Shown here: one piece after another, positions 23,131 through 35,054 of the stretch
Layout: every line of letters starts with the position of its first letter
Position numbering within the stretch: position 1 is the stretch's first letter
Assembly (NCBI GenBank): GCA_015680905.1
Contig: CM027377.1
Span: 61,649,501 to 61,713,500 of the forward strand
From: Coptis chinensis
Lineage: Eukaryota > Streptophyta > Magnoliopsida > Ranunculales > Ranunculaceae
Direction of reading: 5' to 3'
DNA: 64,000 nucleotides
Translations under genes and position numbers: made by a program
Notes under the pieces: model-generated
The model's database searches: none
What the model was told of the DNA's origin: nothing
Seen by the model: the letters and a program-made list of their open reading frames with translations, nothing else

Positions 23131-23706
23131 CACTCAATCATCATGTATGTTGAATTGTTCGATTCCCGAAGTTTGAAATGGAGAAGGTTGAACGACTTGG
23201 AGTTGTCATTTAATGATGAACACATCAAGAACCAGCCCGCAGTGGCTGCAAAAGGATCTCTTCACTGGTCTCTTTATAATGCAGGCATATTGGTATTTAA
23301 CATTGCCCTCGAATCTTGGACGAGAATTGGGCTACCGCAGACTAAATCCCCACCAAAGTCGTACAAACTATTTCAGTTTAATGGTACTATTGCTATTATG
23401 TTCAGGTTCTGGGGTGAGGAGAACATTGCTACTGTGAAATTAGAACTTAGGGTTTTACATGAATACGACAACAGGTTATGGAGTGAACCGAGGACGTATT
23501 CATTGGACAAATTGTATTCCTCTACTCACCCGTGTTTTGTCAACCTACTCACAGAAAATATTGCCGTTTTTGAATGCAACGACAGGATCCTTTGGTACGA
23601 TTTCAGTCTAGAGAAGTTGGTATTTGTCAAAAAAATCCCAACCTTTGGCAATCACTCCATTCTCCCATTCATGTCAGACTTCACTGCAACTCGGTTTAAG
23701 CCGTAG
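23116..23706 (+). CDS. F-box-associated (FBA) domain protein, C-terminal part
   Basis: The frame is open for 196 codons and matches the C-terminal interaction domain of plant F-box/FBA proteins. Landmarks are YVELFDSRSLKWRRL, GSLHWSLYNAGILVFNI, LRVLHEYDNRLWSEP, NDRILWYDFSLEKLVFVKKI and HSILPFMSDF. These proteins recruit substrates to SCF ubiquitin ligases. The N-terminal F-box is absent; sequence upstream is repeat R-A. The natural start is unclear: 23116 is the first ATG, and YVELFD is where similarity begins. It is probably a captured or truncated host gene. Its open frame suggests recent acquisition or some constraint. Confidence 0.75.
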   Translation: MKTYNHSIIMYVELFDSRSLKWRRLNDLELSFNDEHIKNQPAVAAKGSLHWSLYNAGILVFNIALESWTRIGLPQTKSPPKSYKLFQFNGTIAIMFRFWGEENIATVKLELRVLHEYDNRLWSEPRTYSLDKLYSSTHPCFVNLLTENIAVFECNDRILWYDFSLEKLVFVKKIPTFGNHSILPFMSDFTATRFKP

Positions 23707-24021
23707 TTGATGTCACCATTCATGTTATATTTAACAGAGCTTATATTTTTATTTAAAATGAAGTAATATCTTGTAATGTACTACATATATTTAGGGTGAC
23801 ATCAATCTTTCTAGTTTATGCAAGTGTTGATGTTCATGTTACCTTCGAATTTATTCTTTGTAGGTTTATGCTGGTTTCTGTGTCAGTAATGTTTATTACC
23901 TACTTCAACTACCTATTTCTGATGAGAAAAACTTACAAAAACTTATCACCATAGTTAGCACACAAATTTAGGTTCGACAAAAGTTCCTAAGAAGGACAGT
24001 ACTACCCGCAATGTAGTAATT
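23707..24021. other. 3' flank of the FBA ORF
   Basis: AT-rich sequence that could be the 3' UTR of the F-box-associated ORF. I see nothing else in it. Confidence 0.35.
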
Positions 24022-24114
24022 CAACAAGAGTATGAACATTTAGTGTTCGTAGTTCCATTGTATGAACACTGAATGTTCATAGTCCAACAAGAGTATGAAC
24101 ATTCAGTGTTCACA
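24022..24114. repeat. palindromic array P5 (type I units)
   Basis: Three type I units in alternating orientation with the GTCCAACAAGAG linker. Confidence 0.9.
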
Positions 24115-24599
24115 CTTGTAAGACATGAGTTTATAATAGTTTCAAATAAGAAAATAAAGATTAAGAGAACACATGATAAACATCAATAATAGTTCACTTT
24201 CATAACAACTGATATACAGATATACAGATTTTTATTTGTCTTTCATAACAACGATATTCATGCACATTCATACATGTCAAAATATAATGTTTTATCCTTC
24301 CTACATTAATTCTTCATTAAACAACCCCTTTCAAAATTTTGCATAAACAAATGATGTTCTATAGTCCAGCTTCTTGGTTTGGTTTCATGCAAGAAGTAGC
24401 ATGCATGCAAGTTAGAGCATCTTTAGCGTTTTTTTGCTTTTGCTACTTTAGGGATATCCCATCGACCATTTAAAAAAAAAGTTTCCATAATTTTGCAAAC
24501 AATGAGTCCACAATTAGTGCTGCAATTTACAAAATACAAATGTCGGGTTAATTATAATTTTCTTAATGTAGAAGTTTATAAGAATTTCAGTGAATAATT
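24115..24599. other. non-coding stretch
   Basis: AT-rich DNA between array P5 and the Ulp1-type gene on the minus strand. It would contain that gene's last exon if one existed, but I do not find the expected DCG motif here. Confidence 0.35.
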
Positions 24600-25204
24600 A
24601 TGCATTTACCTATTGGTTTGCTGCGGACATTTTGGAGACTGTATTCTTACTAGACTACTGAGCATATTAATTGTCAATTTCTCCTTTTTGATCCGAAGAT
24701 TTATTTTCTCAACCAGTTTTGTCTTCTGCAAAATAACAAGAAGTTATTCCTTTATTTATGTTAGAAGATACAAAAGTTTCTTCTCATTTTAGTGTGGAAA
24801 TTACCATGTCTTTTGCAATTTTGAATGACTTTTCCTCGTGTTTTAAGGAGTTGAAATGTAACCATTTCTCTTGTTGTCCCATTACGAACTCCACAACCAG
24901 TAGTGTCCAATGGTTTTCTGAATGTATTGGAATCGCCAAGAATTTGGCACTCAAGTCGATTGTGTCCACTATTTTTGCAATGCCTCCTTCCAGTATATGC
25001 TGTGACATTGAGTGCGTGAAATAATAAGAATGTGAGACCAACCACAAAATAGATATGAAACAATAATTTGAAATAAATAATTCACCTTTGAGTTGGCAGA
25101 CAGTAGACATGTTTCTTTTTTGGTTGGGAACCTTTTGCAAAGTTGGAGAGACCACCAGTCGATGACCTGTTGAATTGAGCATTTTTTAGATTCAAAACAA
25201 AGTA

Positions 25205-25430
25205 TAAATGAAGTAAGTTCTACAAATAAATGAAGGTCAGATATCAAAATTAAAAAATAGCAAAGTATAAACATTATTCGGTTGTTGTAAGGTCAGGTAT
25301 GAACATTCGTTGTTCATAGTTCAATGGTATGAACATTCATTGTTCATAGTCCACTAGGTGTATGAAGTATGAACACTGAATGTTCATAGCCCAACATGAG
25401 TATGAACATTCATTATTCATAGTCAAGAAA
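25205..25430. repeat. intron repeat with palindromic array P6
   Basis: The stretch CTACAAATAAATGAAGGTCA through AAATAGCAAAG followed by array P6 (25298-25422, type I) is repeated at 28602-28852 before array P9. Both copies lie in introns of the Ulp1-type gene, so an intron block with its array was duplicated. Confidence 0.85.
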
Positions 25431-26159
25431 GGGGTATCAGAATTTACCTGATAATCAATTTCCCTATCAAACAAAAGGTCTTCTACTAGAGAACCAACTA
25501 TTTGGAAATTGTCACCATCTCCCCATGCGATTATGCTTCAAAAACCCTAAGAAATTAGCATCAGTAAAAAATGCTATTTGATGTCATTTTAAACTAGTAA
25601 AACACTTACAGTCTTCCTAGATTTACCTGGTGCTTGCCATTTTGAAGAAAGTGTCAATAATTTGTCTATTGCTTTCTTCTAATCCATGATAGTAGGGACT
25701 TGTCTTAGGGTCTAGTAGTGGCCCACTGTCAATATCTCTGACTTGCTTCCCCTTATCAAGAATTTCTTTGCCATTGTCAAGGCTCATTACTTTTTTTTGA
25801 GTGGTTTCGTCTTCCCTTCTTTGGTGAAATTGGGGTCCATCTACATAGTTTTCCTATCTCTGTTGTTGTTTCACTTTCCGATTATGGAAGTCATTTTAAT
25901 TTCTTTTCTCGGCTTCTTTCTCCCCATCATTTTCTCGTTCTTTTTCTTTCTCCTTGGGTATAGGTGTGAGAGGAATACGGATGGAAATTGATGGACCTCT
26001 AAAGTCCGGAGACTCATTTGGCACCATTTCTACACACTCATTTGGCACCATTTTGCATCCTTATTGAACACCATTTCTGCATCCTCATTCGATTACATGA
26101 TGGTGGACTACTTTTTTCAGTTTGAGGTTGCACTTCTTCCTTATCCCCTCTTTGCCGGT

Positions 26160-26520
26160 CCTTCTTTTTTCAAGTCTTCCTTGAACTTTTCATTTTCTTC
26201 TTTGCACAACAGAAGTTCTTGTTCGAGTGTGTTCACCTTCTTTTTCAACTCTTCCTTCAACTTTCCATTTTCTTCTTTGCACAAAAGAAGTTCTTGTTCA
26301 AGTGTATTGACCTTCTCCCTCAACTCTGCCTTGAACTTTTCATTTTCTTCTTTCCACAACTGAATGTCTTGTTCGAGTGTGTTGACCTTCTTTTTCAACT
26401 CTTCCTTCAACTTTGCACAAAAGAAGTTCTTGTTCAAGTGTGTTGACCTTCTCCCTCAACTCTTCCTTCAATTGTTTTCTTTTCTTCTTTGCACAATTGA
26501 GAAGGTCTTGTTCGAAAGAA
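26160..26520 (-). repeat. coding minisatellite, 78-bp unit, coiled coil
   Basis: About four and a half copies of a 26-residue unit are encoded on the minus strand, with core LKKKVNTLEQELLLCKEEN. Heptad spacing of Leu and Val and the charge pattern fit a coiled coil. Units differ by a few residues and some are shortened. Confidence 0.9.
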
Positions 26521-26618
26521 GGTCTTGTTGACCTTCTCCCTCAAAATTTGGTTCTCCAATCTTATTGACATGGCCTCATCATCTTCTTCAGTCATAGGCT
26601 GGACAATCATTTCTTGAT

Positions 26619-27345
26619 CAGAGGGTACAACGCCACTAGATATGTTCTGCAGCAATGCTATTTCATCATCTGTTATACCTTCGACATCAACAATTACCGA
26701 TAAAGTTCAAAGATCAACAATTAGTGTTTGAAATTTGGACCATGAACAATCAATGTTCATACTCTTATTAGACTATGAACATTCAGTGTTCATTCCTATT
26801 TGGGGGTATGAACAATGATTGTTCATAACCAGTTTAGTGGTATGAACAATATTTGTTCATAACTATTTTTGGATATTAATAATACTAATACTACAGTATA
26901 TTTATACACTAATACTATAGTGTGTATTTATACACTTCATATAGGTTGAAATCTACCTGATCAGAGGGTACAACGTCACTAGATATGTTCTGCAGCAATG
27001 CTATTTTCTCATTTGTTAAAGCGAATTTGCACCATGGCAATCAACAATTATCGATAAAGTTCAAAGATCAACAATTAGTGTTTGAAATTTGCACCATGAA
27101 CAATCAATATTCATACTCTTATTGGACTATGAACATTCAATGTTCATGCCTATTTGGGGGTATGAACATTCAGTGTTCATGCCTATTTAGGGGTATGAAC
27201 ACTGATTATTCATAGCCAGTTTAGTGGTATGAACAATATTTGTTCATAACTACTATTGGATATTAATAATACTAATACTATAGTATATTTATACACTAAT
27301 ACTATAGTGTGTATTTATACACTTCATATAGGTTGAAATCTACCT
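26619..27345. repeat. tandem duplication carrying palindromic arrays P7 and P8
   Basis: Two units (26619-26956 and 26957-27345) share GATCAGAGGGTACAACG, a middle part with array P7 (26740-26863) or P8 (27095-27250), and an end with TATAGTGTGTATTTATACAC. Each array has four or five units with mixed spacers. The duplication came after the arrays had formed. Confidence 0.85.
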
Positions 27346-28601
27346 GATCAGCTTTTAACATGTTGTCTTTGTTGCCGAATTGTCCAATCAATTTCTTGAT
27401 TCCATCTCGCACACCTTGGGAATTTTCTTTCATGATTTTCCACCTTTTTAATGAGTGTGGTGTGCTCACATATCCAAAACTGCAATGTGTGTGATGAAAC
27501 CCATATTTAGTGCTAAAAATGTTATACAAACAGGCATTTACAAAGATTTCATATATGAAAAATCATTGTTCATACTCCACCAATTGTTATACAAACATAC
27601 AAACATATATATTAAGGAGATGCAGTTGAAATACTATACCATAAACATTATTGTGCATCCACTGATCGTCTTTATCTTTGTCTTTTTGTGCTTTTTGGCT
27701 GCAGCAATCAATTCGTCGTGTATGGCATTGGGCCAAGACAACTTTCTCAATGATTCCAAGTTTTCTACAGCCTTGATTAAGGGCCAAGTTACTCTGGAAT
27801 TGGCGTTAGCAAAGAAGCAAGTGGTGAACATATAAAGCGACATCAACCTTGAGAAATCTTCAGCTGCATGTTCATCATTTGTCTCATTCAAGGTCTGCAG
27901 TATTGCACCCCTTATATCAGCCTTGTTGATTATTGATTTCTCCCCACCACCCAAGTACTTTGATATGAATCTTGTTTGTTTATCTTTAGAACCAATAGTC
28001 TCCGTTGGATTAAAAAACATTTCTGTTACAGGCAGCCCAAACATTAGATTTATCTCCTCATAAGTCAGCTTTAAACTTTTTCCATCTATCTGAAATTCAT
28101 TAGAGTTGAAATAATATTTGTCCAAGAGATTAAATATTTCTTTGTTGGGCTTGTTTACGTTACCTTCTACAATCTCCCCTTCCCACAATGCTTTAAACAA
28201 CAACCAGAATGGTGTCTTCTTCATTGCCTCAACATAATTTTCTGGAATTTTCTTTTCCTTTAGAAGTTTTACTAGTTTTATCATACAGGAGAGGCTGCTT
28301 CGCAGTTGAGGTGCCTGTACCTTGGTCGATACTAGTTCCTTTCCCTGATCTTCCTTCTCCTCCTCTTCATTCTCCTTTTCACTCTCCTATTCTGCCTTCT
28401 TTTTAGAAACTATTTTCCTACTCTTCTTTTTAGGAACTACTTTGCTGCTTGACTCTTTCTTCCTTTTCTTGGTAGGAGTGCTACTCGATTCTGGCTTCTG
28501 TTGCTTAGTTGCAGATTTCGAACATGCTCTTTTCCCTGGGGACTTATTTTTCTTTGATTTGTTCTTCCTCTTTGATTTGCTTTTCATCCCTTGGAATAAT
28601 T

Positions 28602-28852
28602 CCTACAAATAAATGAACAAATAAATGAACGTCAGATATCGAAATTAAAAAATAGCAAAGTACCTTACAAACATTAGTCTGTTGATGTATGGTCAGGTAT
28701 GAACATTCACTGTTTATAGTTCAATGGTATGAACACTGAATGTTCATAGTCCAACAAGAGTATGATCATTCAATGTTCATAGTCCACTAAGAGTATGAAC
28801 ACTGAATGCTCATAGTCCAACAAGAGTATGAACAATGAATGTTCATACATAT
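28602..28852. repeat. intron repeat with palindromic array P9 (type I)
   Basis: This partner of the block at 25205 contains five type I units at 28698-28852, in alternating orientation. One isolated degraded unit follows at 28917-28938. Confidence 0.85.
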
Positions 28853-28939
28853 ATTTCCTAACATTCATATCCTAACATGTAAACTGTGCAAGTTACCATG
28901 AAAATCCAAATAGTGATATGAACAAATAATGTTCATATC

Positions 28940-29880
28940 TTTTTCTAGAAAAAAAAAATCACGAATTTCAATAATTATAACATGAAAAATATAATTCAAC
29001 ATCATTGAAATGTACCCATAATGGTAGTTCGCCTTCTTCCCCGTCCTCAAGTTGTGAAAATAACACAATTTGTTGGTCTAATTTATCTTGGTGTTCTTCA
29101 CAATAAATTTGATTTTGAAGGACCTATTGTGTAATTTTCAGTGTTGCATGTGTTCTCTTCAGTCCGCAACGGTGATTTTGACATTTTGTTTTGTTTTGAT
29201 GGAAATTTGAGATTTTGTTTAGGTTTTCGGTTTGTCGAGAGTTTTTTGCGGGAGTTTGTGGAGCATTTTTTTTTTGCGGGGGTTTTTTATTGTGTACACG
29301 TATTCAAGGGAAAACTTGAACTTTCCCCATCCCTGTCCTTGAGAGTGATTATGAAATAAGCTTGGGTTTGGGAGTGATTATTTCACTCGGTCTCTCATTT
29401 ATGCGCCAGAAACTCTTCTCCAAACTCTACCGGCTTTCAAAAGGTAACAAGTATTCTCTTTAGTCTCTTAATTATTTTTCACTCTTCTTGTTTCTAAACA
29501 TATATACTTGGAATTAGGGATTTGGAGATATCACCTGCGACCATTCCGAACTCTTTTTTTATTTTATTTTTTTCTTTTGTTGCATTGTTTTTATTAACAT
29601 ACGAGGGCATTAACTTATTAACTTATTTGGTTGATTATTTTTCCTCTTATTTTTGTTTGCCCCTGTTAATGTGTTTTTTTGTGTTACATATAAGCATCCA
29701 AACTGATCGTTCATTTTAAGATAGTTTCATTGGAGTATACTCAATCTTTTAATTATTATTTATTTTATGTGGTTGCACAATTTAAACTATGTTTTAATAT
29801 AAACAGTAAACACCTACAAATACGATTATGCATCACAAAATTATTGTAAACGTTCTAGTGATGGGAGATGATCCTCACTT
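28940..29880. other. intergenic region between divergent element genes
   Basis: This stretch separates the minus-strand Ulp1-type gene from the plus-strand plant mobile domain gene. A 5'-leader-like segment at 29380-29445 ends in AAAAG|GTAACA, a possible donor site of a non-coding first exon. T-rich tracts follow. No other gene is seen. Confidence 0.35.
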
Positions 29881-31990
29881 GGTTCTGGTGACATCTAAAT
29901 GATTACGTTGCAGCTTCTACTAGAACCAAAAGAAAGTGGTCCGCGACGAAATGGGAAACGGTCATACCGGAAGGGACCAGTGATCCTTTCGAATATGCAA
30001 GATGACCATATATCGTCGTTACTTGTGGAGGGAGTGGTAATTTATTTCGATTTCTACTCTGCTTTAATTTTATTGCACATATCGATTCACAACCAATAAC
30101 TTCGTGTAAATGATAAACAGGATCGCCCATTGGTTCGTACCCATGAGCACTAAAAATTTACATCGAGTGGAAGTTATCCGGAAACCAAAAGAAGATGGTT
30201 TCAAAATGGGGTTTCAATACCTTAGAAAAATTCAACATTTCCAAGGGGACAGAGAGTTGATATCTGCTCTGGTTGACCGATAAAGACCTGAAACCAATTC
30301 TTTCCACTTCCCGTCGTTTGAACTTACAATTACTCTTCAGGATGTAGGTCATATATTAGGCTTGAACATCTTTGGGAATGCCCTTGTTGACAACTTGGAC
30401 TGGAATGCAGAAAAGGCTTGCTCAAAAAATTTGGGCGTTTCACCCCCTAAAGACAAAGTAAGAGGGAAAAGCGTTGATATCCGATGGTTGACAGATACCT
30501 TTTCCAATGTTGGATCTGAACATCAGACAAGGGCCACAATTGCATATGTCATGTACTTCATTGGAAGCACCATATTTTCTGAAGGAGGGGGCAACCGTGG
30601 TCCATACCAAAGTACCTACAATTTCTGAACAATATTGAGTCTTGTGCCATGTATGCTTGGGCTAGTCTTTGCTTTTGCGTATTTATTTAAGGCCCTAAAG
30701 GGAGCATCAATCTGCCAGACACCAAATGAGTGCAAGAGAGGAACAAAATCAAATTTTTGACTCAACTTGTATGGTTCTTCTACATTGTTGTTGGTGTGCG
30801 TATTGTTGGGTATTGTTGAACTTTTTGGATTAATTGTAGAGCATGTCTTGCGCATGCATATGTTGTATATGTGCATAAGATGTATGGGCCTTTAGATTTA
30901 GCCTTAATTGTATATTGTGGAATTGATGTAACTTTTAAAATTTTGATTGTAGACTTGGTTTTATGAGAGGTTTCGCTTTGTATCTATTGACTCATGAACC
31001 AAAAGTTGGTATTCTCCTGGGCTTTGCGGATGGAAATATATCAGGGATCGACCTCACAGAAAGCAATTGTATCAAGTTATCGAGATGAGTTGAACACACT
31101 CCTTGAGGATCGGGTTAGCATCTTATCGGTGCACCAACAATTTATAAAACACATTATGTCCGCATCTTCGTTACTAATATTAATTTCTTTCTTAGGTTGT
31201 CTGGCAGCCATGGGATAAGTGGTTGAATACTCCTGATTTTGCCTTTTTGTCTTCACTCTTGGTCTCGACACCTACATGGCTGATCCACTTCGATTATGTA
31301 GTGAAGTATATGCCTGATCGTTGTATGAGGCAATTTTGGTTTCAACAACATATACCAGCCCCACCAGATAGATGGGACCGTGAAGCGAAATCAGAATTCA
31401 TGGAAAGATGTGTTAGGGAGTGGAATGATTGGTGGATGGGTCATTATGAACAGTAGTAGACTACCCACAGGATACGAGTGAAGTGTATCTGGATTGGTAC
31501 CTGGATCACTGTTTGACTCGAGTTACACCACTGGCTTCTGGTGAGTTGTTGTTCATGGATAGATGGCATCGAGAGGTGATATTTTGTGAATCTATTAGTT
31601 TGCTCTATACCCCAACTTCTACTATGATGTGACGAATGACTTGAAAAAAAAATTAAAATTGGTGTTCAAATAAATAGTCCGATGGTGACCTACCCATGCC
31701 CTATTGTTGTCAATCTATGATGGACTTGTCATTACAATAGTCTCGTTATTTTTGTTTACTTATGGTTATTTCTATAATTGATGTAATCGTTAACAGGTTA
31801 TTGTAAGTTTTGTCTTTCTTGTAGAGGGAGCGCTCTGTTCAGTTTGCAAAGTTGGTTGAACCAATACTGCTAAATACTCGTGATCAAGAAATCCCTCCAC
31901 AGTTGCGTTCGATGCTTGCAGAGATATTAAAAAATTCCTCAATACAGCAAAACCCACGTACGAGTAGTGAGCAATGTGACCTGACTGCAA
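29880..31990 (+). pseudogene. plant mobile domain (MAIN-like) gene, copy 1
   Basis: Exons on the plus strand match the plant mobile domain family (PF10536; MAIN and 'phosphatase 7 long form homolog' proteins). KGPVILSNMQDDHISSLL is near 29968-30021. FHFPSFELTITLQDVGHILG is near 30302, and IGSTIFSEGGG near 30561-30593. VSTPTWLIHFDYVVKYMPDR lies near 31262-31320, followed by a WNDWW block. MAIN proteins act in meristem maintenance and TE silencing, and the domain is often carried by transposons. Stops and frame changes lie in several exons, so this copy is a pseudogene. It shares exon order with copy 2 at 37585. Confidence 0.85.
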
Positions 31991-32002
31991 ACCGATCCTA
32001 GA

Positions 32003-32525
32003 TTGGTATCAACTTATACAAGCTCGAGAGTGGGTGGTGGACGGACGGAGGAGGGTCAAGATGATAGTGATGATGATGCTCCAACTGGTGGCACTTTAGC
32101 CACTCATCTTGATAGCAAATTCATTAGGGCCCATTATGGAGGGATTTGGGTTGGTAAAAAGATGAGAGGGATGAAAGTGTGGGTGTACAATGGTGGTCAA
32201 GTTGTTGATTCTCCAGAGATGCAGCTTAATGAAATGACAAGAGCGAAGTTGTTTGATTAGATACGAGAAGTTATTAAATGTCCCTCTGATGAAAATGTTA
32301 TTGTTTGTTGGCTGGTTAGGGGCATGAAAATTACACTAGAGACTGACGACGCGGTGATAGAGTTCTTTGCCAATTCGGCTCCTCACGAAGATGGGCTCGT
32401 TCATATTTATGTGGACTTTGTGCAAGATCTGACAGAGACGGTGCTACCAAGAATTCAACCAACCAGCCAAGATGGTGAGTATTCCTTTTCCATCTTCACT
32501 TGTCATTGTCACATGATTTTCCTAC
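32003..32525 (+). pseudogene. MuDR-like N-terminal exon, first copy
   Basis: The frames contain MKVWVYNGGQVVDSPEMQLN and CWLVRGMKITLETDDAVIEF, a pattern like the N-terminal PB1-like region of MuDR-type transposases or of related element proteins. An in-frame stop lies between the two halves at 32258-32260. A splice donor follows PTSQDG. It is either the 3' part of the plant mobile domain gene upstream or the 5' part of a lost MuDR transposase. The second half recurs at 34603. Confidence 0.5.
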
Positions 32526-32631
32526 GTTCATAGTCCACTAAGAGTATGAACACTCAATGTTCATAGTCCAACAATAGTATGAACATTCAGTGTTCAAACT
32601 CGTAGTGGACTATGAACACTGAGTATGAACA
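32526..32631. repeat. palindromic array P10 (type I units)
   Basis: Four units between the MuDR-like exon and R-A copy 3; the linkers are those of P4. Confidence 0.9.
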
Positions 32632-33737
32632 ATAAAGGAAAGGAAGGAGAGAGAAGAAATGGGACCCATGATTGTCCTTAACTCATTACTAGTTTTTCAG
32701 TTCTTGAGTTCTCCTCGAACAAAGACTCAAGCTCAAAGCCATATTCCTCATTTTAACAAAGTACATCATTTGAGTGATGTAAAAAAAAAATCCTCAAAGT
32801 TGGAAAAACTAATATTTTGGCCATTAGATTAATTGATCCGACACGCTATTTAGAGTACGAAAGTGAGTAAACCGATCCCTTCCCTATATCTATATTTCTT
32901 CGACCGTTTAAGAGTCAGTTGACTGTGAATTTGTTCTTTACTTAAATAGTTCAATTTGTTATTTCGGTATATTAGAGAACATCTGATATATTTGACAATA
33001 TAGCTAAAGACAATATAGTGTTCTTAATTGTATGTTATTGCTTTTCACATATACTAATGTTCTGAGGCATCCAACTCCATTGCCTAATTCCACAATTGTC
33101 AAGGAAAACAGGTGTGCATCGGCGATTGTAAGGGGCATCAGATTTTCAGCAAGAAGGACCCTCGGTGCAGCAACTACAAAGAGATGTAGTTGATGTTGGC
33201 AAACAAAAGAAGGAGAATAAGCGGAAGCTTGGTGTTAAAGAGTCAAATTCCACTCCTAAAGTTTCCAGGATTACAAGATTGATGAAGCGTCTGGAAGGCT
33301 GACATTTGTGGAGTTTTATGCCAAAGCAATGTTACATTGGTGTAGTGTTTCTCTTCATAAACAGACGAGTGTTTCTCTTCATCAAGTATTTTGGCAATGT
33401 AAATAATTAGGTGACAAAGTTACAATCTGAGTTTGAAGTAGCCCATGCAAATCCAGAAGATTGTAAGCTTCTTCAAGACTTGGAAACTAAAGAAAGATGT
33501 TTAATCAATGCATAATCAAATAGATTCCATGGCAACTATATGTCCCAATCGAAATTCAATTCTGTTACTATTGAGACATCTACAAAGCCTAAGCCATGAA
33601 AATCCATGAAAACCTATAATCAATCAGTCATCATGTATATGACTTTTACGTTAACTTAATGCGAAATCCGCGGCAATCAATCTTCCCTACATCAATTGTA
33701 CCAGTCATTTACCAAAAAACCAAACCCAACAGAGACT
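32632..33737 (+). repeat. dispersed repeat R-A, copy 3
   Basis: It is collinear with copy 1 through the tail ending CCCAACAGAGACT, so copies 1 and 3 define the right boundary near 11351 and 33737. Confidence 0.8.
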
Positions 33738-34595
33738 CAGACTGTACCATCAAGGATCTCCAATGCGCTTTCCCTCTGGGTGATGGTAATCAGATTGAAG
33801 AAAATACAAGATGGAAGCGGAGAAATAATGAAAAGCGGTGATTAGGGTGGCTCTCTTCCGAAAACGGGGTGAAAAGAGAGAATGCAACGGAAGATGACAA
33901 AATCTCGGTGGTGGACTATGGAAAGGATGAGTGGAATTTTAAAAGCTTGGCTTTCACAGGTAAAATAGGATCTTTTCAAGAAACAAAGGTAAAAATGGTT
34001 ACTGTCATCGATCTTCTCACAAGTGATGAGGAGAGTAATAGTGAGACGGAGGAGGACAAAGCGAATGCAAAAAAGGCTAAAGGGAAAGTAGTGGTGGATG
34101 ATCCTGATACCTTGATGAATCAAGAGGGGGAGTCTGAGGAGGACGAACCATGGGAGGACTGCGAATCTGATACGTTCCAATGCACTGAGGATTTACCCCA
34201 AGCCAAGATTCTCGGAAAGCTAGGAGAAGGTAGCCGGAGAGTGAAAAGTGGGGGGACTTTTACTATGGCTATTCCTTAACAGCCGCCTCTGTTTTAATGA
34301 TGGCCCGGATGTGCCGTGGGATTGGCACCAACACGGCGGTTCGATCTCTAGAAGGCCACATCCGAGAACACAAGTCGGATGTCTAGAGGGCCACATCCGA
34401 GAACCCGATCTGGATCTCTATAGGGCCACATCCGATTACAAAACCCAAAGAAAGCTAACTGGAGGATGCAAGCGGTTTTCATGGCCACCATCAGTGTTCT
34501 AGATAGTTGTTCTCCCTGTAACTTCTTTTGGATTCCTAGGAATCTTAATAGCCATGCCCATGAACTAGCAAAATGGGCAGCAAGGCATTTGGATA
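33738..34595 (+). mobile_element. LINE fragment
   Basis: A plus-strand frame at 33869-34279 encodes an acidic 136-residue segment with EESNSETEEDK. Near the right end, WIPRNLNSHAHELAKWAARH (about 34530-34590) matches the RNase H tail of plant L1-type LINEs. The reverse transcriptase between them is missing, so this is an internally deleted or composite fragment. No poly-A tail or target duplication is clear. Confidence 0.55.
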
Positions 34596-34850
34596 CGAGA
34601 AGTTATTGAATGTCCCTCTGATGAAAATGTTACTGTTTGTTGGCTGGTTAAGGGCATGAAAATTACACTAGAGACTGACGACGCGGTGATAGAGTTCTTT
34701 GCCAATTCGGCTCCTCACGAAGATGGGCCCGTTCATATTTATGTGGACTTTGTGCAAGATCTGACAGAGACAGTCCTACCAAGAATTCAACCAACCAACC
34801 AAGACGGTGAGTATTCCTTTTCCATCTTCACTTGTCATTGTCATATGATT
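34596..34850 (+). repeat. MuDR-like exon, tandem second copy
   Basis: This copy matches 32262-32515 with only scattered substitutions, including MKITLETDDAVIEFFANSAP. It is followed, like the first, by a palindromic array and an R-A copy. The two blocks form a tandem duplication with a period of about 2.33 kb. Confidence 0.85.
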
Positions 34851-34893
34851 TTCCTAAGTATAATGGGTGAAACTAAGAAGGACTGAAAAACTA

Positions 34894-35054
34894 AGAGTAT
34901 GAACATTCAGTGTTCATAGTCCACTAGGAGTATGAACACTGAATGTTCATAGTCCAACTAAGAGTATGAACACTGAATGTTCATAGTCCAACAAGAGTAT
35001 GAACACCATTCAGTGTTCATACTCCTAGTGAACTATGAACACTGAGTATGAACC
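34894..35054. repeat. palindromic array P11 (type I units)
   Basis: Five or six type I units alternate in orientation and abut R-A copy 4. Confidence 0.9.

Larger units (their letters stand above)
24600..28640 (-). pseudogene. Ulp1-type cysteine protease gene of a mobile element, copy 2
   Basis: This is a multi-exon minus-strand gene. It starts near 28587 with a Lys-rich, nuclear-type N-terminus, followed by a DUF1985-like domain (28284-27630: LTYEEINLMFGLP, DFSRLMSLYMFTTCFF, VTWPLIKAVENL). An exon with SLKRWKIMKEN lies at 27530-27302. A coiled-coil region follows at 26655-26141. The protease domain at 25190-24784 has IPIHSENHWTLLVVEF, with the catalytic His, and WLHFNSL, where Asn replaces the usual Asp. 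PKCPQQTN near 24615 matches the Gln segment. The DCG exon with the catalytic Cys is not found, so the protease should be inactive. Palindromic arrays P6-P9 sit in its introns. Confidence 0.75.

Noticed and set aside
24758-25024. Plus-strand 88-codon frame
   Set aside because: It is antisense to the Ulp1 protease exon, which carries the conserved motifs.
30616-30876. Minus-strand frame within the plant mobile domain gene
   Set aside because: It is antisense to the plus-strand exon and has no domain.
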